A stretch of 64,000 nt of DNA from Frondihabitans peucedani. Lineage in GTDB: Bacteria > Actinomycetota > Actinomycetes > Actinomycetales > Microbacteriaceae. Of this stretch, positions 51,414 through 61,293 are shown piece by piece. Every line of letters starts with the position of its first letter. Positions within the stretch are counted from its first letter, which is position 1. The position numbers and the translations under genes are program-made. The notes below the pieces were generated by a model. The model saw nothing but the letters and a program-made list of their open reading frames with translations. It did not search any database and had not been told where the DNA came from. The stretch lies in contig NZ_BAABAU010000001.1 of assembly GCF_039537585.1 (NCBI RefSeq), positions 1,054,001-1,118,000 of the forward strand, in the 5' to 3' direction.

Positions 51414-52690
51414 TCTTCCTCCTCCGCGACATCGGTCGGGACGATCTGCGCTCGGGGGACGGCGCGGGGCCAGGTGAGGCTGATGACGGTCCCGGAGCCG
51501 GTCTTGGTGTGGATCGACGCCTCGCCGCCCGCGTTCGCGAGCCGCTCGGTGATCGAGACCCGGACGCCGAGCCGCTCGCCGGGGACGGCCGCGGGGTTGA
51601 AGCCGGATCCGGTGTCGCCGACCTCGACGGTCACCATCTCGCGGGCCCAGTTGACGCTCACCCAGCGCGACACCTCCTCGCCGCCCGCGTGCTGGACGCT
51701 GTTGACGATCGCCTGCACGGCGGCCGAGTACAGCGCCTCGGCTGCGGCGGCGGGGATGACGTGGTCGTCGAGGCCCTTGGCGCGCACCTCGACGTTCGCG
51801 CCGAGGTTGGAGACGAGCACCTGGATCCGCTCGCGCATCGAGGTCAGACTGGTGGACGACTCGTCGAAGGGCGTGACGCTCGCCGCGGTGGTCAGGTGCG
51901 ACATGGCGTTCCGAGCCATGGTCGTGGCCAGCGCCCGCTCGTCGGGGCTGAAGGCGCGCGACGCCGAGATGAACGTCGTCAGCACGCTGTCGTGGACGAT
52001 CGCGTCGACCTGCACGCGCTCCAGCTCGGTGGCGTGCTCCCGGATCGCGCTCGAGTACCTGGCGACGGCCATGTTCTGCGCGGTGTCGACGGTCACGGAC
52101 GCCTGCCGGAGCAGAGTGATCAGGATGAGGACGGCTCCGCCCAGGATGATCGAGTACGACCCGTCGAGCGCGGCGCGCAGCGGCTCGACCCCGCCGCCCG
52201 AGGGCGTCAGGCGGATCAGGCCGTAGATGACCGGGGCCAGCAGCAGGTAGCCCGTGGCGACCCAGAGCGAGAACGCGACGGCGGCGGCCGACGTCGCCAC
52301 CGTGACGAGGTACCAGAGCCACGGCACCTGCGGCTGCACGTACGTGGGGTCTTGAACGGCGAGCGGCCACGTGATGAGCGCGACCAGGAACGAGATCGCG
52401 ACGAACGCGGCGGCCGTCTCGACGCCGCGCATGATCGAGCTGGCGACGCCGACGGCGACGAAGCCGCCGAAGATCGCGATGGAGATGATCCAGCCCCAGG
52501 CGACCTGCATGCTGGACTGCTGGCCGACGGCGAACGGGACCGCCTGGAGCCCGAAGACCAGGCTCATGATGGCTAGAGCGCGCGCGAAGATCTTGTCGAG
52601 CAGCGGACCGCTGATCGGGTTGCGTGCCTGCCTCGGCCGAAGGGACGGAACGGACGAGGCTCCGTCAGCGGCCATCGCCGCCGTCCGCAT
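51410..52690 (-). CDS. Sensor histidine kinase (NarL/DesK-type)
   Basis: A 426-residue protein. Six hydrophobic segments lie between about 35 and 205. The dimerisation region contains VDAIVHDSVLTTFISAS, whose HDSVLT motif holds the phosphoacceptor His near 230. The ATPase domain has an N-box AIVNSVQHAGGEE near 340, a G-box VEVGDTGSGFNP near 365 and GERLGVRVSITERLANAGG near 380. Start ATG 52690 lies inside the last codons of the response regulator gene. ATG 52675 is an alternative. The stimulus is unknown. Confidence 0.88.
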   Translation of the reverse strand: MRTAAMAADGASSVPSLRPRQARNPISGPLLDKIFARALAIMSLVFGLQAVPFAVGQQSSMQVAWGWIISIAIFGGFVAVGVASSIMRGVETAAAFVAISFLVALITWPLAVQDPTYVQPQVPWLWYLVTVATSAAAVAFSLWVATGYLLLAPVIYGLIRLTPSGGGVEPLRAALDGSYSIILGGAVLILITLLRQASVTVDTAQNMAVARYSSAIREHATELERVQVDAIVHDSVLTTFISASRAFSPDERALATTMARNAMSHLTTAASVTPFDESSTSLTSMRERIQVLVSNLGANVEVRAKGLDDHVIPAAAAEALYSAAVQAIVNSVQHAGGEEVSRWVSVNWAREMVTVEVGDTGSGFNPAAVPGERLGVRVSITERLANAGGEASIHTKTGSGTVISLTWPRAVPRAQIVPTDVAEEEE

Positions 52691-53441
52691 CGAGTCCTGG
52701 CAGGATCCCGTCTTCGACGGCGCGGCGGAGCAGGTCGACCTTCGTCGGGGCCGGGCGGCCGACCTCGACGTACTTCACGCGGATGCGGTCGAGGTACTCG
52801 CGGGCGGTCGAGTAGCCGATGCCGAGCTGCTGGGCGGCGAGCTTGAGCGGCAGACCCGAGGCGTAGAGGTGCAGGATCTCGCGCTCCCGCCGACCCAGCT
52901 GCGCCTTCGCGAAGTCGCGGTCGGCATCGATCGCGCTCGCCCACTCGAGGTTGTTGAGCACGTCGCCGCGGGCGACCGTCGCGACGGCCGCCATGACGGT
53001 CTTCGTGGCCGACGACTTCGGGATGACGCCCGCGGCCCCGGCGGCGAGCGCCTCGCGGACGGAGGCGACGCGGTCGGCGATGCTGTGGACCAGGACGGCC
53101 GAGCCGGTCGCCTGGACGCGCTTGACGTTCTCGGTGACCGTGGAGCCGTCGCCGAGCGACAGGTCGAGGACGACGACGTCGACCTCGCGGCCGGCGAGGT
53201 TGTCGACGAACTCCTGCACGCCGGCGGCGGTCAGGATGACGTCGAAGCCCTCGTTCTGGCAGGCGGCCTGCACTCCGAGGCGGACGGACTCGTGGTCGTC
53301 GACGATGGCGACCCGGACGGAGCGCGGGGCCGGAGCGGCGGTGGCCGCCGAGGCGCCGGCGGCGGGGGCGGCGCCTGGTGAGCCGGCGCCCGTCGGCTCG
53401 GGTGCGAAGCTTGCGTCGGTCGTGGATTCTGGCACGATCAT
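52665..53441 (-). CDS. NarL/FixJ-family response regulator
   Basis: A 258-residue protein. A 40-residue Ala/Pro-rich start precedes the receiver domain: VRVAIVDDHESVRLGVQAA holds the acidic pair, VDVVVLDLSLGDGS the phosphorylated Asp, and HSIADRVASVREALAAGAAGVIPKS the Ser/Lys end. The LuxR-type HTH is present as LGRREREILHLYASGLPLKLAAQQLGIGYSTAREYLDRI. It is the first gene of the three-gene operon. AAGGA is well placed for a GTG at 53435, so the true start may be two codons later than ATG 53441. Confidence 0.9.
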   Translation of the reverse strand: MIVPESTTDASFAPEPTGAGSPGAAPAAGASAATAAPAPRSVRVAIVDDHESVRLGVQAACQNEGFDVILTAAGVQEFVDNLAGREVDVVVLDLSLGDGSTVTENVKRVQATGSAVLVHSIADRVASVREALAAGAAGVIPKSSATKTVMAAVATVARGDVLNNLEWASAIDADRDFAKAQLGRREREILHLYASGLPLKLAAQQLGIGYSTAREYLDRIRVKYVEVGRPAPTKVDLLRRAVEDGILPGLDADGGDGR

Positions 53442-53515
53442 CCTTCGTTCGATGGGCGCGTCGGGTCCCTGATTCCCGGGCGTCACAGGCCAAATCCTAC
53501 TTGCCTGCGAGACGC

Positions 53516-54757
53516 CTAACGACTCAGGCGCACCACTGTCTCGAGATGGTGCGTGTTGGGGAACAGGTCGAAGGCCCGAAGGGCTTCGACCCGGTACCCA
53601 CGCTCCGCGAAGAGCGCGACGTCGCGTGCCAGAGCAACCGGATCGCAGGCGACGTAGATGATCTGAGCAGGCTCGATGGACGCTATCCGCATCACCACGT
53701 CCTTGCCAGCCCCCGAGCGGGGTGGGTCGAGGACGACCGTCGCCCGGTTGAGGCGCTCCCGCTCCCCCGCGCTGGCGGTGCTCGCGAGCTGCGAGATCCA
53801 GCGCTCGACCCGGCCGGTGACCGCGGTCGCCCCGATCCACTCCTGGAGGTTCTCGGCGGCGTGGTCGGTGGCGCGGGGGTCGCTCTCGACGCTCGTGATG
53901 CGGGTCGCCTGGCCGAAGCGGTCGCCGACGGCCGCAGCCAGCAGGCCGACGCCGCCGTAGAGGTCGAGATTCATGGCGCGCGGATCGAATCGCGCAGGAT
54001 CCACGAGATCCTGCACGGCCTCCGTCAGCGTCGTCGCCGCAAGCCGGTGCACCTGCCAGAACCCGCCGTCGTCCAGCTGGAACTCGCGGTCGCCGACGCG
54101 CTCCCGCACGGTGGTCTTCGCCTGCGAGCCGATGATGAGCCGGGCTCCGCCCTCGGCCGGGGCCAGGATGTCGATCTGCTCCTCGCCCGGGAAGAGCTGC
54201 TCGAGGGGTGCCGCCTCCTCCACCGCCTCGGTCGCGAGGGGCAGGTCGTCGACCGGGACGACGGTGTGCGATCTGGCGGCGAACGGCCCCGGACGCCCCG
54301 ACTCGTCGACGTGGAGCCGGATCCTGGTCCGCCAGCGGGTCCCCGAGAGGTCGTCGTCGCCGGCGAGCGCCTCGACCGAGACGCCGTCGGTGACCGAGGC
54401 ATCCAGGTGGCCCATGCGCGTGAGGGCGTCGACGAGCACCTGCCGCTTGAGCTCCCGCTGGTGGGGCAGGGCGATGTGGCCGAACTCGGCTCCGCCGGCA
54501 CGCTGCGCAGGATCGCGGTCGATCGACGCGGCGTCCCAGACGTGCGGTCTGCGGTGCTCGGAGGCCTCGACGACCGAGACCGTGTCGGCCCGCCAGAACG
54601 ACTTCTTGCGGTCGTCGGTGATCCTCGCGACGACCCGCTCGCCGGGGATCGCGTCGGTCACGAAGACGACCCTGCCGTCGAGTCGCGCCACCGAGATCCC
54701 GCCGTGCGCGATGGTGGTGACGTCGAGTTCGACGTCCTGGCCCTGCATGTCACCCAT
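53516..54757 (-). CDS. TrmA/RlmD-like class I SAM-dependent RNA methyltransferase
   Basis: About 413 residues. A TRAM domain is at the N-terminus (VELDVTTIAHGGISVARLDG, VFVTDAIPGERVVARI). The methyltransferase domain has MNLDLYGGVGLLAAAVG (SAM loop), VVLDPPRSGAGKDVV and IIYVACDPVALARDVALF, with the nucleophilic Cys, and a C-terminal HHLETVVRLSR. Family members methylate C5 of uridine in tRNA or 23S rRNA. The Cys cluster that binds Fe-S in RlmD is absent, with RAGGAEFGHIALPHQ in its place. Start is between ATG 54757 and 54748. The target base is not predictable. Confidence 0.85.
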   Translation of the reverse strand: MGDMQGQDVELDVTTIAHGGISVARLDGRVVFVTDAIPGERVVARITDDRKKSFWRADTVSVVEASEHRRPHVWDAASIDRDPAQRAGGAEFGHIALPHQRELKRQVLVDALTRMGHLDASVTDGVSVEALAGDDDLSGTRWRTRIRLHVDESGRPGPFAARSHTVVPVDDLPLATEAVEEAAPLEQLFPGEEQIDILAPAEGGARLIIGSQAKTTVRERVGDREFQLDDGGFWQVHRLAATTLTEAVQDLVDPARFDPRAMNLDLYGGVGLLAAAVGDRFGQATRITSVESDPRATDHAAENLQEWIGATAVTGRVERWISQLASTASAGERERLNRATVVLDPPRSGAGKDVVMRIASIEPAQIIYVACDPVALARDVALFAERGYRVEALRAFDLFPNTHHLETVVRLSR

Positions 54758-54805
54758 GTCTCCAGTCTCCCGCATGGGAGGAGGGCGTCTGCCAGTCTTG
54801 AGGCC

Positions 54806-55477
54806 ATGACCGTTCGCCTCTATCTCGCCAGCACCAGCCCGGCCCGCCTCTCGCTGCTCCGCGCTGCGGGCATCGAGCCGATCCTGATCTCGCCGGGCGT
54901 CGACGAGGACGAGGCGGTGGCGCAGGAGGAGGCGACCCTCGGCCGACCCCTCACCGCACCGGAGACGGTGGCGCTCCTGGCCCGCGCCAAGGCCGAGGCG
55001 GTCGTCGGCCAGAGCGTCCACGGTCAGCCGATCGACGGGTTCGTCCTGGGCGGCGACTCGGCCTTCGAGATCGAGGGCCAGGTGCTCGGCAAGCCCCACG
55101 AGCCGGCTGTCGCGGTCGAGCGATGGCGGCAGATGGCCCGAGCCGGTCGGGGGACGCTCTACTCGGGCCACCACCTGATCGACCACCGGGGCGGCCGCCC
55201 CCACGCGGGCCACTCGGCCACGGCGCACGCCGACCTGACATTCGCCGACGACCTCAGCGAGTCCGAGATCGAGCACTACGTCGCCTCGGGCGAGCCTCTC
55301 GAGGTCGCCGGGGCCTTCACGATCGACGGCCTCGCGGGCGCGTTCATCACCGACATCCGAGGCACGCCGAGCGCCGTCGTAGGGCTCTCGATCCCCGTCC
55401 TCCGAGCCCTGCTCCGGACTTGCTTCGACGTCGAGTGGCACGAGCTCTGGAACCGCGGCTCCTCTCTCGGCGTCTAG
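54806..55477 (+). CDS. maf: Maf-family nucleoside triphosphate pyrophosphatase
   Basis: A 223-residue protein with the Maf start LYLASTSPARLSLLRAAGI, VDEDEAV, LLARAKAEAV, the central FVLGGDSAFEIEGQVLGKP with catalytic Asp, and the end of the fold in VAGAFTIDGLAGAFITDIRGTPSAVVGL. Maf proteins hydrolyse dTTP, UTP or modified nucleotides to monophosphates and act as house-cleaning enzymes. It is divergent from the methyltransferase with a 48-base gap and precedes accA in the order common in this family. Confidence 0.93.
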   Translation: MTVRLYLASTSPARLSLLRAAGIEPILISPGVDEDEAVAQEEATLGRPLTAPETVALLARAKAEAVVGQSVHGQPIDGFVLGGDSAFEIEGQVLGKPHEPAVAVERWRQMARAGRGTLYSGHHLIDHRGGRPHAGHSATAHADLTFADDLSESEIEHYVASGEPLEVAGAFTIDGLAGAFITDIRGTPSAVVGLSIPVLRALLRTCFDVEWHELWNRGSSLGV

Positions 55478-55565
55478 CCCCGCCGGGTCGCTTCTTGTCT
55501 CGGACCTCCTAGGCGGGAATCGTGTTTTTGTGCGGGGCAGCCAAAGGGCACCTGTCGCCGACCCG

Positions 55566-55571
55566 TAGGCT
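55566..55571 (+). promoter_or_regulatory. -10 box (TAGGCT) for leaderless accA
   Basis: TAGGCT is followed by eight bases and ATG 55580, a leaderless arrangement like that of the beta-subunit gene. Confidence 0.5.
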
Positions 55572-55579
55572 TGGGTCTC

Positions 55580-57346
55580 ATGCCGCGTATTACCAAGGTG
55601 CTCGTCGCCAACCGTGGAGAGATCGCCGTCCGGGTCATCCGTGCCGCGCGAGACAGCTCCATCGCCTCCGTGGCGGTCTATGCCGACCAGGACAGAGACG
55701 CCCTCCACGCCCGCCTCGCCGACGAGGCGTACTCGCTCGACGGCACGACCAGTGCCGACACCTACCTGGTGATCGACAAGATCCTCTCGGTGGCCCGGCG
55801 CTCCGGTGCCGACGCCGTGCATCCGGGCTACGGCTTCCTCGCCGAGAACGCCGACTTCGCCCGAGCCGTCATCGGTGCCGGGCTCATCTGGATCGGCCCC
55901 TCCCCCGAGGCGATCGAGCAGCTCGGCGACAAGGTCTCGGCGCGGCACATCGCCGAGCGCGTCGGGGCGCCTCTCGCGCCCGGCACCCTCAACCCCGTCT
56001 CGGGCGCAGACGAGGTCCTCGAGTTCGTCGACCAGCACGGCCTCCCGGTCGCCATCAAGGCGGCCTTCGGCGGCGGCGGCCGCGGCCTGAAGGTCGCCCG
56101 CACCCGCGAGGAGGTGCCGGAGCTCTTCGACTCCGCCACCCGCGAGGCGATCGCCGCCTTCGGTCGCGGCGAGTGCTTCGTCGAGAAGTACCTCGACAAG
56201 CCCCGGCACGTCGAGACCCAGTGCCTCGCCGACCAGCACGGCAACGTCGTCGTCGTGTCGACGCGCGACTGCTCGCTCCAGCGCCGCCACCAGAAGCTCG
56301 TCGAGGAGGCGCCCGCGCCCTACCTCACCGAGCAGCAGGAGGCCGCTCTCTACACGGCGTCGAAGGCGATCCTGCGCGAGGTCGGCTACGTCGGCGCCGG
56401 CACCTGCGAGTTCCTGATCGGCCAGGACGGCACCGTGTCGTTCCTCGAGGTCAACACGCGCCTGCAGGTCGAGCACCCCGTCTCGGAAGAGGTCACCGGC
56501 ATCGACCTCGTCCGCGAGCAGTTCCGCCTCGCCGAGGGCGGCGTCCTCGACTACGGCGACCCGGTCGCGCAGGGGCACTCGTTCGAGTTCCGCATCAACG
56601 GCGAGGACGCCGGCCGCAACTTCTTCCCGGCCCCCGGCCCCGTCCACGTCTTCAAGGCCCCGGGCGGCCCCGGCGTCCGCGTCGACAGCGGAGTCCAGGC
56701 CGGCGACGAGATCTCCGGTGCGTTCGACTCGCTGCTCGCGAAGCTCATCGTCACCGGGTCGTCGCGCGAGGACGCCCTCGAGCGCGCCCGTCGCGCCCTC
56801 GAGGAGTTCGAGGTCGCGGGTCTGCCGACCGTGCTGCCCTTCCACCGCGCGATCGTCGACGATCCTGCGTTCGCTCCCGCCGACGGCGCCCCCTTCTCCA
56901 TCTACACGCGCTGGATCGAGACGGAGTTCGAGAACACGATCGAGCCCTGGAGCGGCGAGGCCGAGGCGCCCCGCGTCGCGCCCGAGCGCAGCACGGTCGT
57001 CGTCGAGGTCGACGGCAAGCGCATCGAGGTGACCCTCCCGGCGACCCTCGGCTCGCGAGCGGCTGCGCCCGTCGCGCCGCAGCGTCGACGGTCCGCCGGC
57101 AGCCGCACCACGGCAGCCGCCGGTGCCACGGGCAACGCCGTCACCGCGCCGATGCAGGCCACCGTCGTCAAGCTCGCCGTCGAGGAGGGACAGAAGGTCG
57201 TCAAGGGCGACCTCGTGCTCGTGCTCGAGGCCATGAAGATGGAGCAGCCCGTCGCCGCGCATCGCGACGGCACGGTCACGGGCATCGACGCGACGGTCGG
57301 CACGACCGTGTCGTCCGGGCACGTGCTCCTCTCCATCGGCGACTGA
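55580..57346 (+). CDS. accA: Biotinylated acyl-CoA carboxylase alpha subunit (biotin carboxylase plus BCCP)
   Basis: A 588-residue protein. Biotin carboxylase domain: [20 protein letters not shown] start, [19 protein letters not shown], the Gly-rich ATP loop [36 protein letters not shown] and [21 protein letters not shown] linker from about 475 is Ala-rich. The C-terminal BCCP domain has [19 protein letters not shown], with the biotinylated Lys in AMKM. With the beta and epsilon subunits (47876-49746) and BirA (45304) it makes a complete actinobacterial acyl-CoA carboxylase module. Confidence 0.96.
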   Translation: MPRITKVLVANRGEIAVRVIRAARDSSIASVAVYADQDRDALHARLADEAYSLDGTTSADTYLVIDKILSVARRSGADAVHPGYGFLAENADFARAVIGAGLIWIGPSPEAIEQLGDKVSARHIAERVGAPLAPGTLNPVSGADEVLEFVDQHGLPVAIKAAFGGGGRGLKVARTREEVPELFDSATREAIAAFGRGECFVEKYLDKPRHVETQCLADQHGNVVVVSTRDCSLQRRHQKLVEEAPAPYLTEQQEAALYTASKAILREVGYVGAGTCEFLIGQDGTVSFLEVNTRLQVEHPVSEEVTGIDLVREQFRLAEGGVLDYGDPVAQGHSFEFRINGEDAGRNFFPAPGPVHVFKAPGGPGVRVDSGVQAGDEISGAFDSLLAKLIVTGSSREDALERARRALEEFEVAGLPTVLPFHRAIVDDPAFAPADGAPFSIYTRWIETEFENTIEPWSGEAEAPRVAPERSTVVVEVDGKRIEVTLPATLGSRAAAPVAPQRRRSAGSRTTAAAGATGNAVTAPMQATVVKLAVEEGQKVVKGDLVLVLEAMKMEQPVAAHRDGTVTGIDATVGTTVSSGHVLLSIGD

Positions 57347-57546
57347 CGCGCTCCTCCTCTTCTTCTGCTGTGCTCGGTCGCTCCGACGTAGAAAAAGAGG
57401 AACCCCCCGCACCAAAGGAGGAGCCTGAGCTCCCTCCGTCACAAACGGAGAAATCCGGGCTGCCCGACGCCACACACGGAGGACCTCCTCCCCGAGTCTC
57501 CTCATCCCGTGGGCAGCCGCCAGCGTGACGCAACGGCGAGCCCCGG

Positions 57547-58437
57547 TCACGGCACCACCACGGGTGCGTGCGCCGACACCGCGACCGCTCGCAGCACCAT
57601 CGACTCGACCCACGGCCATCGGTCGCGCACCTGCAGCGCGGTGAACCGCATCGGCACGAACCCCCGGGCTCTCGCCTCGGCGTCGCGCCGCCGGTCGTCC
57701 GCGAACCGCTCCGGACTCGAGTGGAACCGGTACCCGTCGACCTCGACGAGCACCGGGGTCCCCACGATCCTGAAGTCGACGAGCCCGACCCCGTCGATGG
57801 GAACCTGCTGCGCGAGCACGAGCCCCATCGGAGCCAGCCGCTGACGGAGGATCGACTCGGGCCCCGACCCGGATCCTGCTCTCGCCAGCATCACGACCGA
57901 CATCAGGCGGGGCGAGTGCTCGACCCGCGCCAGGAGGCTCGCGCGATCGACCACACCCAGGGTCAGGGCCGTGTCGAGCACCGCCACCGCCGTCTCCTCG
58001 CGGCACCAGCGGAGCGTCTGCGCCAGGCACCGGTCAAGCGACACCCGCCAGCACCAGTCGGTATCGTGCGGATCGTCCGACCAGTGCAGGGAGATCGGCG
58101 GGCCGGCAGGATCGCCAGGCGGCTCCGGGCGCTCTCCGCGGCGCGCTCTCGCCGATGACGAGTTCGCGCGCAGGCACACGGTCAGCGGCTCGTCCCAGCC
58201 GCCCCAGAGCCCGAACGTCTCGGCTGCGCTGATTCCTGCGAGTCGCCCGCCGAGCCGGAGCGCCGCGACCCCGGCCTCTGGTGCTGCCGGCAGCGCGTAC
58301 ACGCCCTGCCTCGCGCGGACGAGGCGTCCTGTCTCGACGAGCTCGCGGAGCACGGCGAAGGTCGCTCCGGCAGCGCGCAGCTGCCGGGACGTCGCGAATC
58401 CTCCGCCGGCCCACAGCGCCTTCTGAATCGGTCCCAT
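57547..58437 (-). CDS. AbiEi-like winged helix plus DUF559 (Vsr-like) domain protein
   Basis: A 296-residue protein common in actinobacteria. The N-terminal 70 residues (GGFATSRQLRAAGATFAVLRELVETG, LVRARQGVYALP) form an AbiEi-type winged helix. The C-terminal 100 residues form a DUF559 endonuclease-like domain with VDFRIVGTPVLVEVDGYRFHSS (Asp and Glu of a PD-(D/E)XK core) and RRRDAEARARGF. No cognate AbiEii-type nucleotidyltransferase toxin is next to it, so a toxin-antitoxin assignment is not supported. A DNA-related activity is possible. The gap 57347-57546 holds small stem-loops only. Confidence 0.75.
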   Translation of the reverse strand: MGPIQKALWAGGGFATSRQLRAAGATFAVLRELVETGRLVRARQGVYALPAAPEAGVAALRLGGRLAGISAAETFGLWGGWDEPLTVCLRANSSSARARRGERPEPPGDPAGPPISLHWSDDPHDTDWCWRVSLDRCLAQTLRWCREETAVAVLDTALTLGVVDRASLLARVEHSPRLMSVVMLARAGSGSGPESILRQRLAPMGLVLAQQVPIDGVGLVDFRIVGTPVLVEVDGYRFHSSPERFADDRRRDAEARARGFVPMRFTALQVRDRWPWVESMVLRAVAVSAHAPVVVP

Positions 58438-58704
58438 GCGCCGATGCTGGCGGAAGGCGGCGACCCCGCGTCGGCATGATCGGCAGCCTGTGGAGAGTGC
58501 GGCCGTGATCCTGCGCTGGGGAGGAGTTCTCCGTAGGAGCTCTGCAGAGGTGCCCCAGAAAAGCGACGCGGAGGACCCCGTGGCGACAGAGCCCGATGGC
58601 GCTCTCGAATTGAGGTATCGTCAGCCTCTGGACGCGGTCTTCTCGCGCGTCCGTTACGGCGGCCCGAACCGCCGAGATCACACCTCCACCCGAATGGACA
58701 CCGC

Positions 58705-61215
58705 ATGCCCCGACGCACTGTCGCGCCTCCACGCTCCCGCCGCACAGCCAGAGCCCTCTCCGCCACCACCGTGATCGCCGCGCTCGTCGCCGCATCTCTC
58801 CTCGGCGCCGGCGCTGCCCAGGCCGATCCGGCGCAGGATCCGACGTCGACCTTCTCCGCCGACGCCTCCCCCAGGATCGTCGGCTCTGCCACGGCGGGGT
58901 CGTCCGTCACGCTGGTCGCCCCCGATCTGACCCCGACACCGGACACCCTCACGTACTCCTGGTCGTTGGACGGCGCGCCCCTCGGCGCAGCGTCCTCGGA
59001 CGACGAGCTCGCCCTCGACTCGACGATGGTCGGACACTCCCTCGCGGGCGAGGTCACGGCATCCGCGCCGGGCTACACCGACTATGTCGCCTCGAGCGAC
59101 CCGGTCGTGGTCGGCGCCGAGCCGGTCGTCGCAGGATCGGCCCTCACGCTCCCGTCCTCCGCTCAGGTCGGCGTTCCGATCGTCACGAGCGCGCCGACGT
59201 TCACTCCGTCCTCGGCGGCCGTCGCCTACCAGTGGAAGCGGGACGGTGTCGCCGTCGCCGGAGCGACGGAGCCGCAGTACACCCCTGTCGCGGCCGACGT
59301 CGGCACCACCCTGTCGGTGGTGGTCGAGGCGACCGCTCCGGGACACCTCCCGTTCTCGAGCACCTCGACTCTCGGCAGCCCGGTCGCCCCCGGCTTCCTC
59401 GCTCCTCCGACCTCGGTGGAGGTCAGCGGAGACCCCCGAGTCGGGTCGCCGCTCCAGGCCACGGCGTCCACCACGCCCGGATCGTCCCTCACCTGGGCGT
59501 GGTCGAGCGACGGCGCCGTCATCAGCGGCGCCGTGCGATCCACGTACACGCCCACTTCGAGCGACCGCGGGACCACGCTGCGCGCCCGAGCCGTCGCCAC
59601 CCGATCCGGGTACGCGGCCTCGAGCGCCACGGAGTCCTCGCCGACCGGCACTGTCGTCGAGGACGTCGCCCCTCCGACTCCCACCATCAGCGGCACGCCG
59701 CGCGTCGGCCAGACTCTGAAGGCCCTTCCCGGTCTGCCGTCGCCGGGAGCATCGTTCTCCTACGTCTGGCTCCGCGGCGGGTCGCAGGTGCTCACCGAGA
59801 CCGACGACACCTACCAGCTGACCGCTGCCGACGCCGGTTACCGGCTCTCGGTGAACGTCACCGCCGACGGTCCCGACTACCTTCCGAAGACCGTCCGCTC
59901 CTCCGCCACCGCTCCTGTGACGGGCAGCATGCGCACGACGACCGCTCCCCGAGTCACCGGAACAACCGTTGTCGGCTCGACGCTGACCGTGCATGCCGGC
60001 ACCTACGCCCCCTCGCCGACGGCGATGTCGTACCAGTGGCTCCGCGACGGCGTGTCGATCAGCAAGGCGACGAGCGCGACCTATCGGCTGACCTCGTCCG
60101 ACGTCGGCGCCACCGTCTCCGTCCGCGTCTCGGCGACGCGGGCGTACTACGACAAGAACAGCGTCATCGTCTCCGCGGCCAGCCGGGTGAGAGGTGTCTT
60201 CACCACCCACGCTGCTGTCATCACGGGCACCCGTCAGGTGGGGAAGACCTTCTCCGCCTCCTTCCCGACGTGGAGCCCCGCCCCGTCCGCCAAGAGCTAC
60301 CAGTGGTACCGGAACGGCTCGGCCGTCCCCGGCGCGAAGTCGGCCAGGTACACCCTCTCCGGGGCTGACGCCGGCAAGAGCATCAGCGTCACGATCACGG
60401 GAGCCCGCGCCGGCTACATCACGGCGAGCAGGTCCACGCAGGACCCCGGGACCATCGCCAAGGCGGCCGCACCCCGAGCCACGAAGGCCCCGCACCTCTC
60501 CGGAACTGCGCGGAACGGCAGCACACTCACGGTGACCAACGGATCGTGGAACGTCTCCGGGCTGACGCCGCATTACACGTGGTACCGCTCGGGCGCGCAG
60601 ATCGCCAAGGCCGCTTCTCAGACGCTCAAGCTCTCCGGTTCGGACGTCGGAAAGTCGATCACGGCTCGAGTGACCGTCACGAAGACCGGCTATGCAAATG
60701 GTTCAGCCGCGTCGAACGCGACTGGCAAGGTCGGAGCCGCGACGCCGTCCTTCAGGGGAAACGGCGTCTTCAAGGTCGGAAGCGACATCCCCGTGGGGAC
60801 GTTCTACTCGACCGGAGGCAGCTCGTGCTACTGGGCGCGTCTCAGTTCGTCCAGCACCTCGAGCTACGTCGACAACGACTTCGGCGACGGTCAGCGGATC
60901 ATGACCGTCGAGAAGTCGGACAAGTACGTCGAGCTGCGAGACTGCGGCACCTGGTATCGGATCGGCCTCGCAGGACCAGCGAAGACCACGATCCCGTCAT
61001 CGGGGACGTTCAAGGTCAACCAGCAGATCGTGCCGGGCGAATACCGCGCTCACTACGGCGACTCCTGCTACTGGGCGCGTCTTTCCGGGGGCTCTACGAG
61101 CGACATCATCGACAACGACTTCGAATCAGGCTCGGGCTATGCCTACGCGACCATCGAGTCGTCCGACTTCTCCTTCGAGACGAGCGGCTGCGGCACCTGG
61201 ACGAAGGTCGGCTAG
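58705..61215 (+). CDS. Secreted Ig-like repeat protein with a duplicated C-terminal domain
   Basis: An 836-residue exported protein. A twin-basic N-terminus and hydrophobic helix end at GAGAAQA. About seven Ig-like repeats of 80-90 residues follow, each of the form P.V.GT..VG..L then YQW..DG..I..AT, Y..T..D.G and V...R.GY. The last 150 residues contain two copies of a small domain: NGVFKVGSDIPVGTFYS then SCYWARLSSSS and CGTWYRIG, followed by SGTFKVNQQIVPGEYRA, SCYWARLSGGS and CGTWTKVG. The paired Cys in each copy suggests disulfides. No sortase or lipid anchor is seen. Adhesion or wall binding is plausible but unproven. Confidence 0.8.
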   Translation: MPRRTVAPPRSRRTARALSATTVIAALVAASLLGAGAAQADPAQDPTSTFSADASPRIVGSATAGSSVTLVAPDLTPTPDTLTYSWSLDGAPLGAASSDDELALDSTMVGHSLAGEVTASAPGYTDYVASSDPVVVGAEPVVAGSALTLPSSAQVGVPIVTSAPTFTPSSAAVAYQWKRDGVAVAGATEPQYTPVAADVGTTLSVVVEATAPGHLPFSSTSTLGSPVAPGFLAPPTSVEVSGDPRVGSPLQATASTTPGSSLTWAWSSDGAVISGAVRSTYTPTSSDRGTTLRARAVATRSGYAASSATESSPTGTVVEDVAPPTPTISGTPRVGQTLKALPGLPSPGASFSYVWLRGGSQVLTETDDTYQLTAADAGYRLSVNVTADGPDYLPKTVRSSATAPVTGSMRTTTAPRVTGTTVVGSTLTVHAGTYAPSPTAMSYQWLRDGVSISKATSATYRLTSSDVGATVSVRVSATRAYYDKNSVIVSAASRVRGVFTTHAAVITGTRQVGKTFSASFPTWSPAPSAKSYQWYRNGSAVPGAKSARYTLSGADAGKSISVTITGARAGYITASRSTQDPGTIAKAAAPRATKAPHLSGTARNGSTLTVTNGSWNVSGLTPHYTWYRSGAQIAKAASQTLKLSGSDVGKSITARVTVTKTGYANGSAASNATGKVGAATPSFRGNGVFKVGSDIPVGTFYSTGGSSCYWARLSSSSTSSYVDNDFGDGQRIMTVEKSDKYVELRDCGTWYRIGLAGPAKTTIPSSGTFKVNQQIVPGEYRAHYGDSCYWARLSGGSTSDIIDNDFESGSGYAYATIESSDFSFETSGCGTWTKVG

Positions 61216-61237
61216 CCGACCAGCCGCGCCGCCGAGG

Positions 61238-61277
61238 GCGCAGGATCCCGGCCCGAGCCGAGCCGCGGATCCTGCGC
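61238..61277. terminator. Bidirectional stem-loop made of two inverted GCAGGATC words
   Basis: GCGCAGGATCC (61238-61248) and GGATCCTGCGC (61267-61277) pair perfectly around 18 bases, between the convergent Ig-like gene and the quinone reductase gene. The abundant genomic octamer is thus used here as an inverted pair. Confidence 0.55.
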
Positions 61278-61293
61278 GCGCTGGCGCCGTGCC

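Noticed and set aside
57347-57546. Gene in the purine-rich gap after accA
   Set aside because: Only short unsupported frames and small stem-loops (CTCCGT/ACGGAG, GGCTGCCC/GGGCAGCC) are seen. It is probably a terminator region between convergent genes.
57547-58437. Complete AbiE toxin-antitoxin system
   Set aside because: Only the AbiEi-like winged helix with a DUF559 domain is present. No nucleotidyltransferase partner lies beside it.
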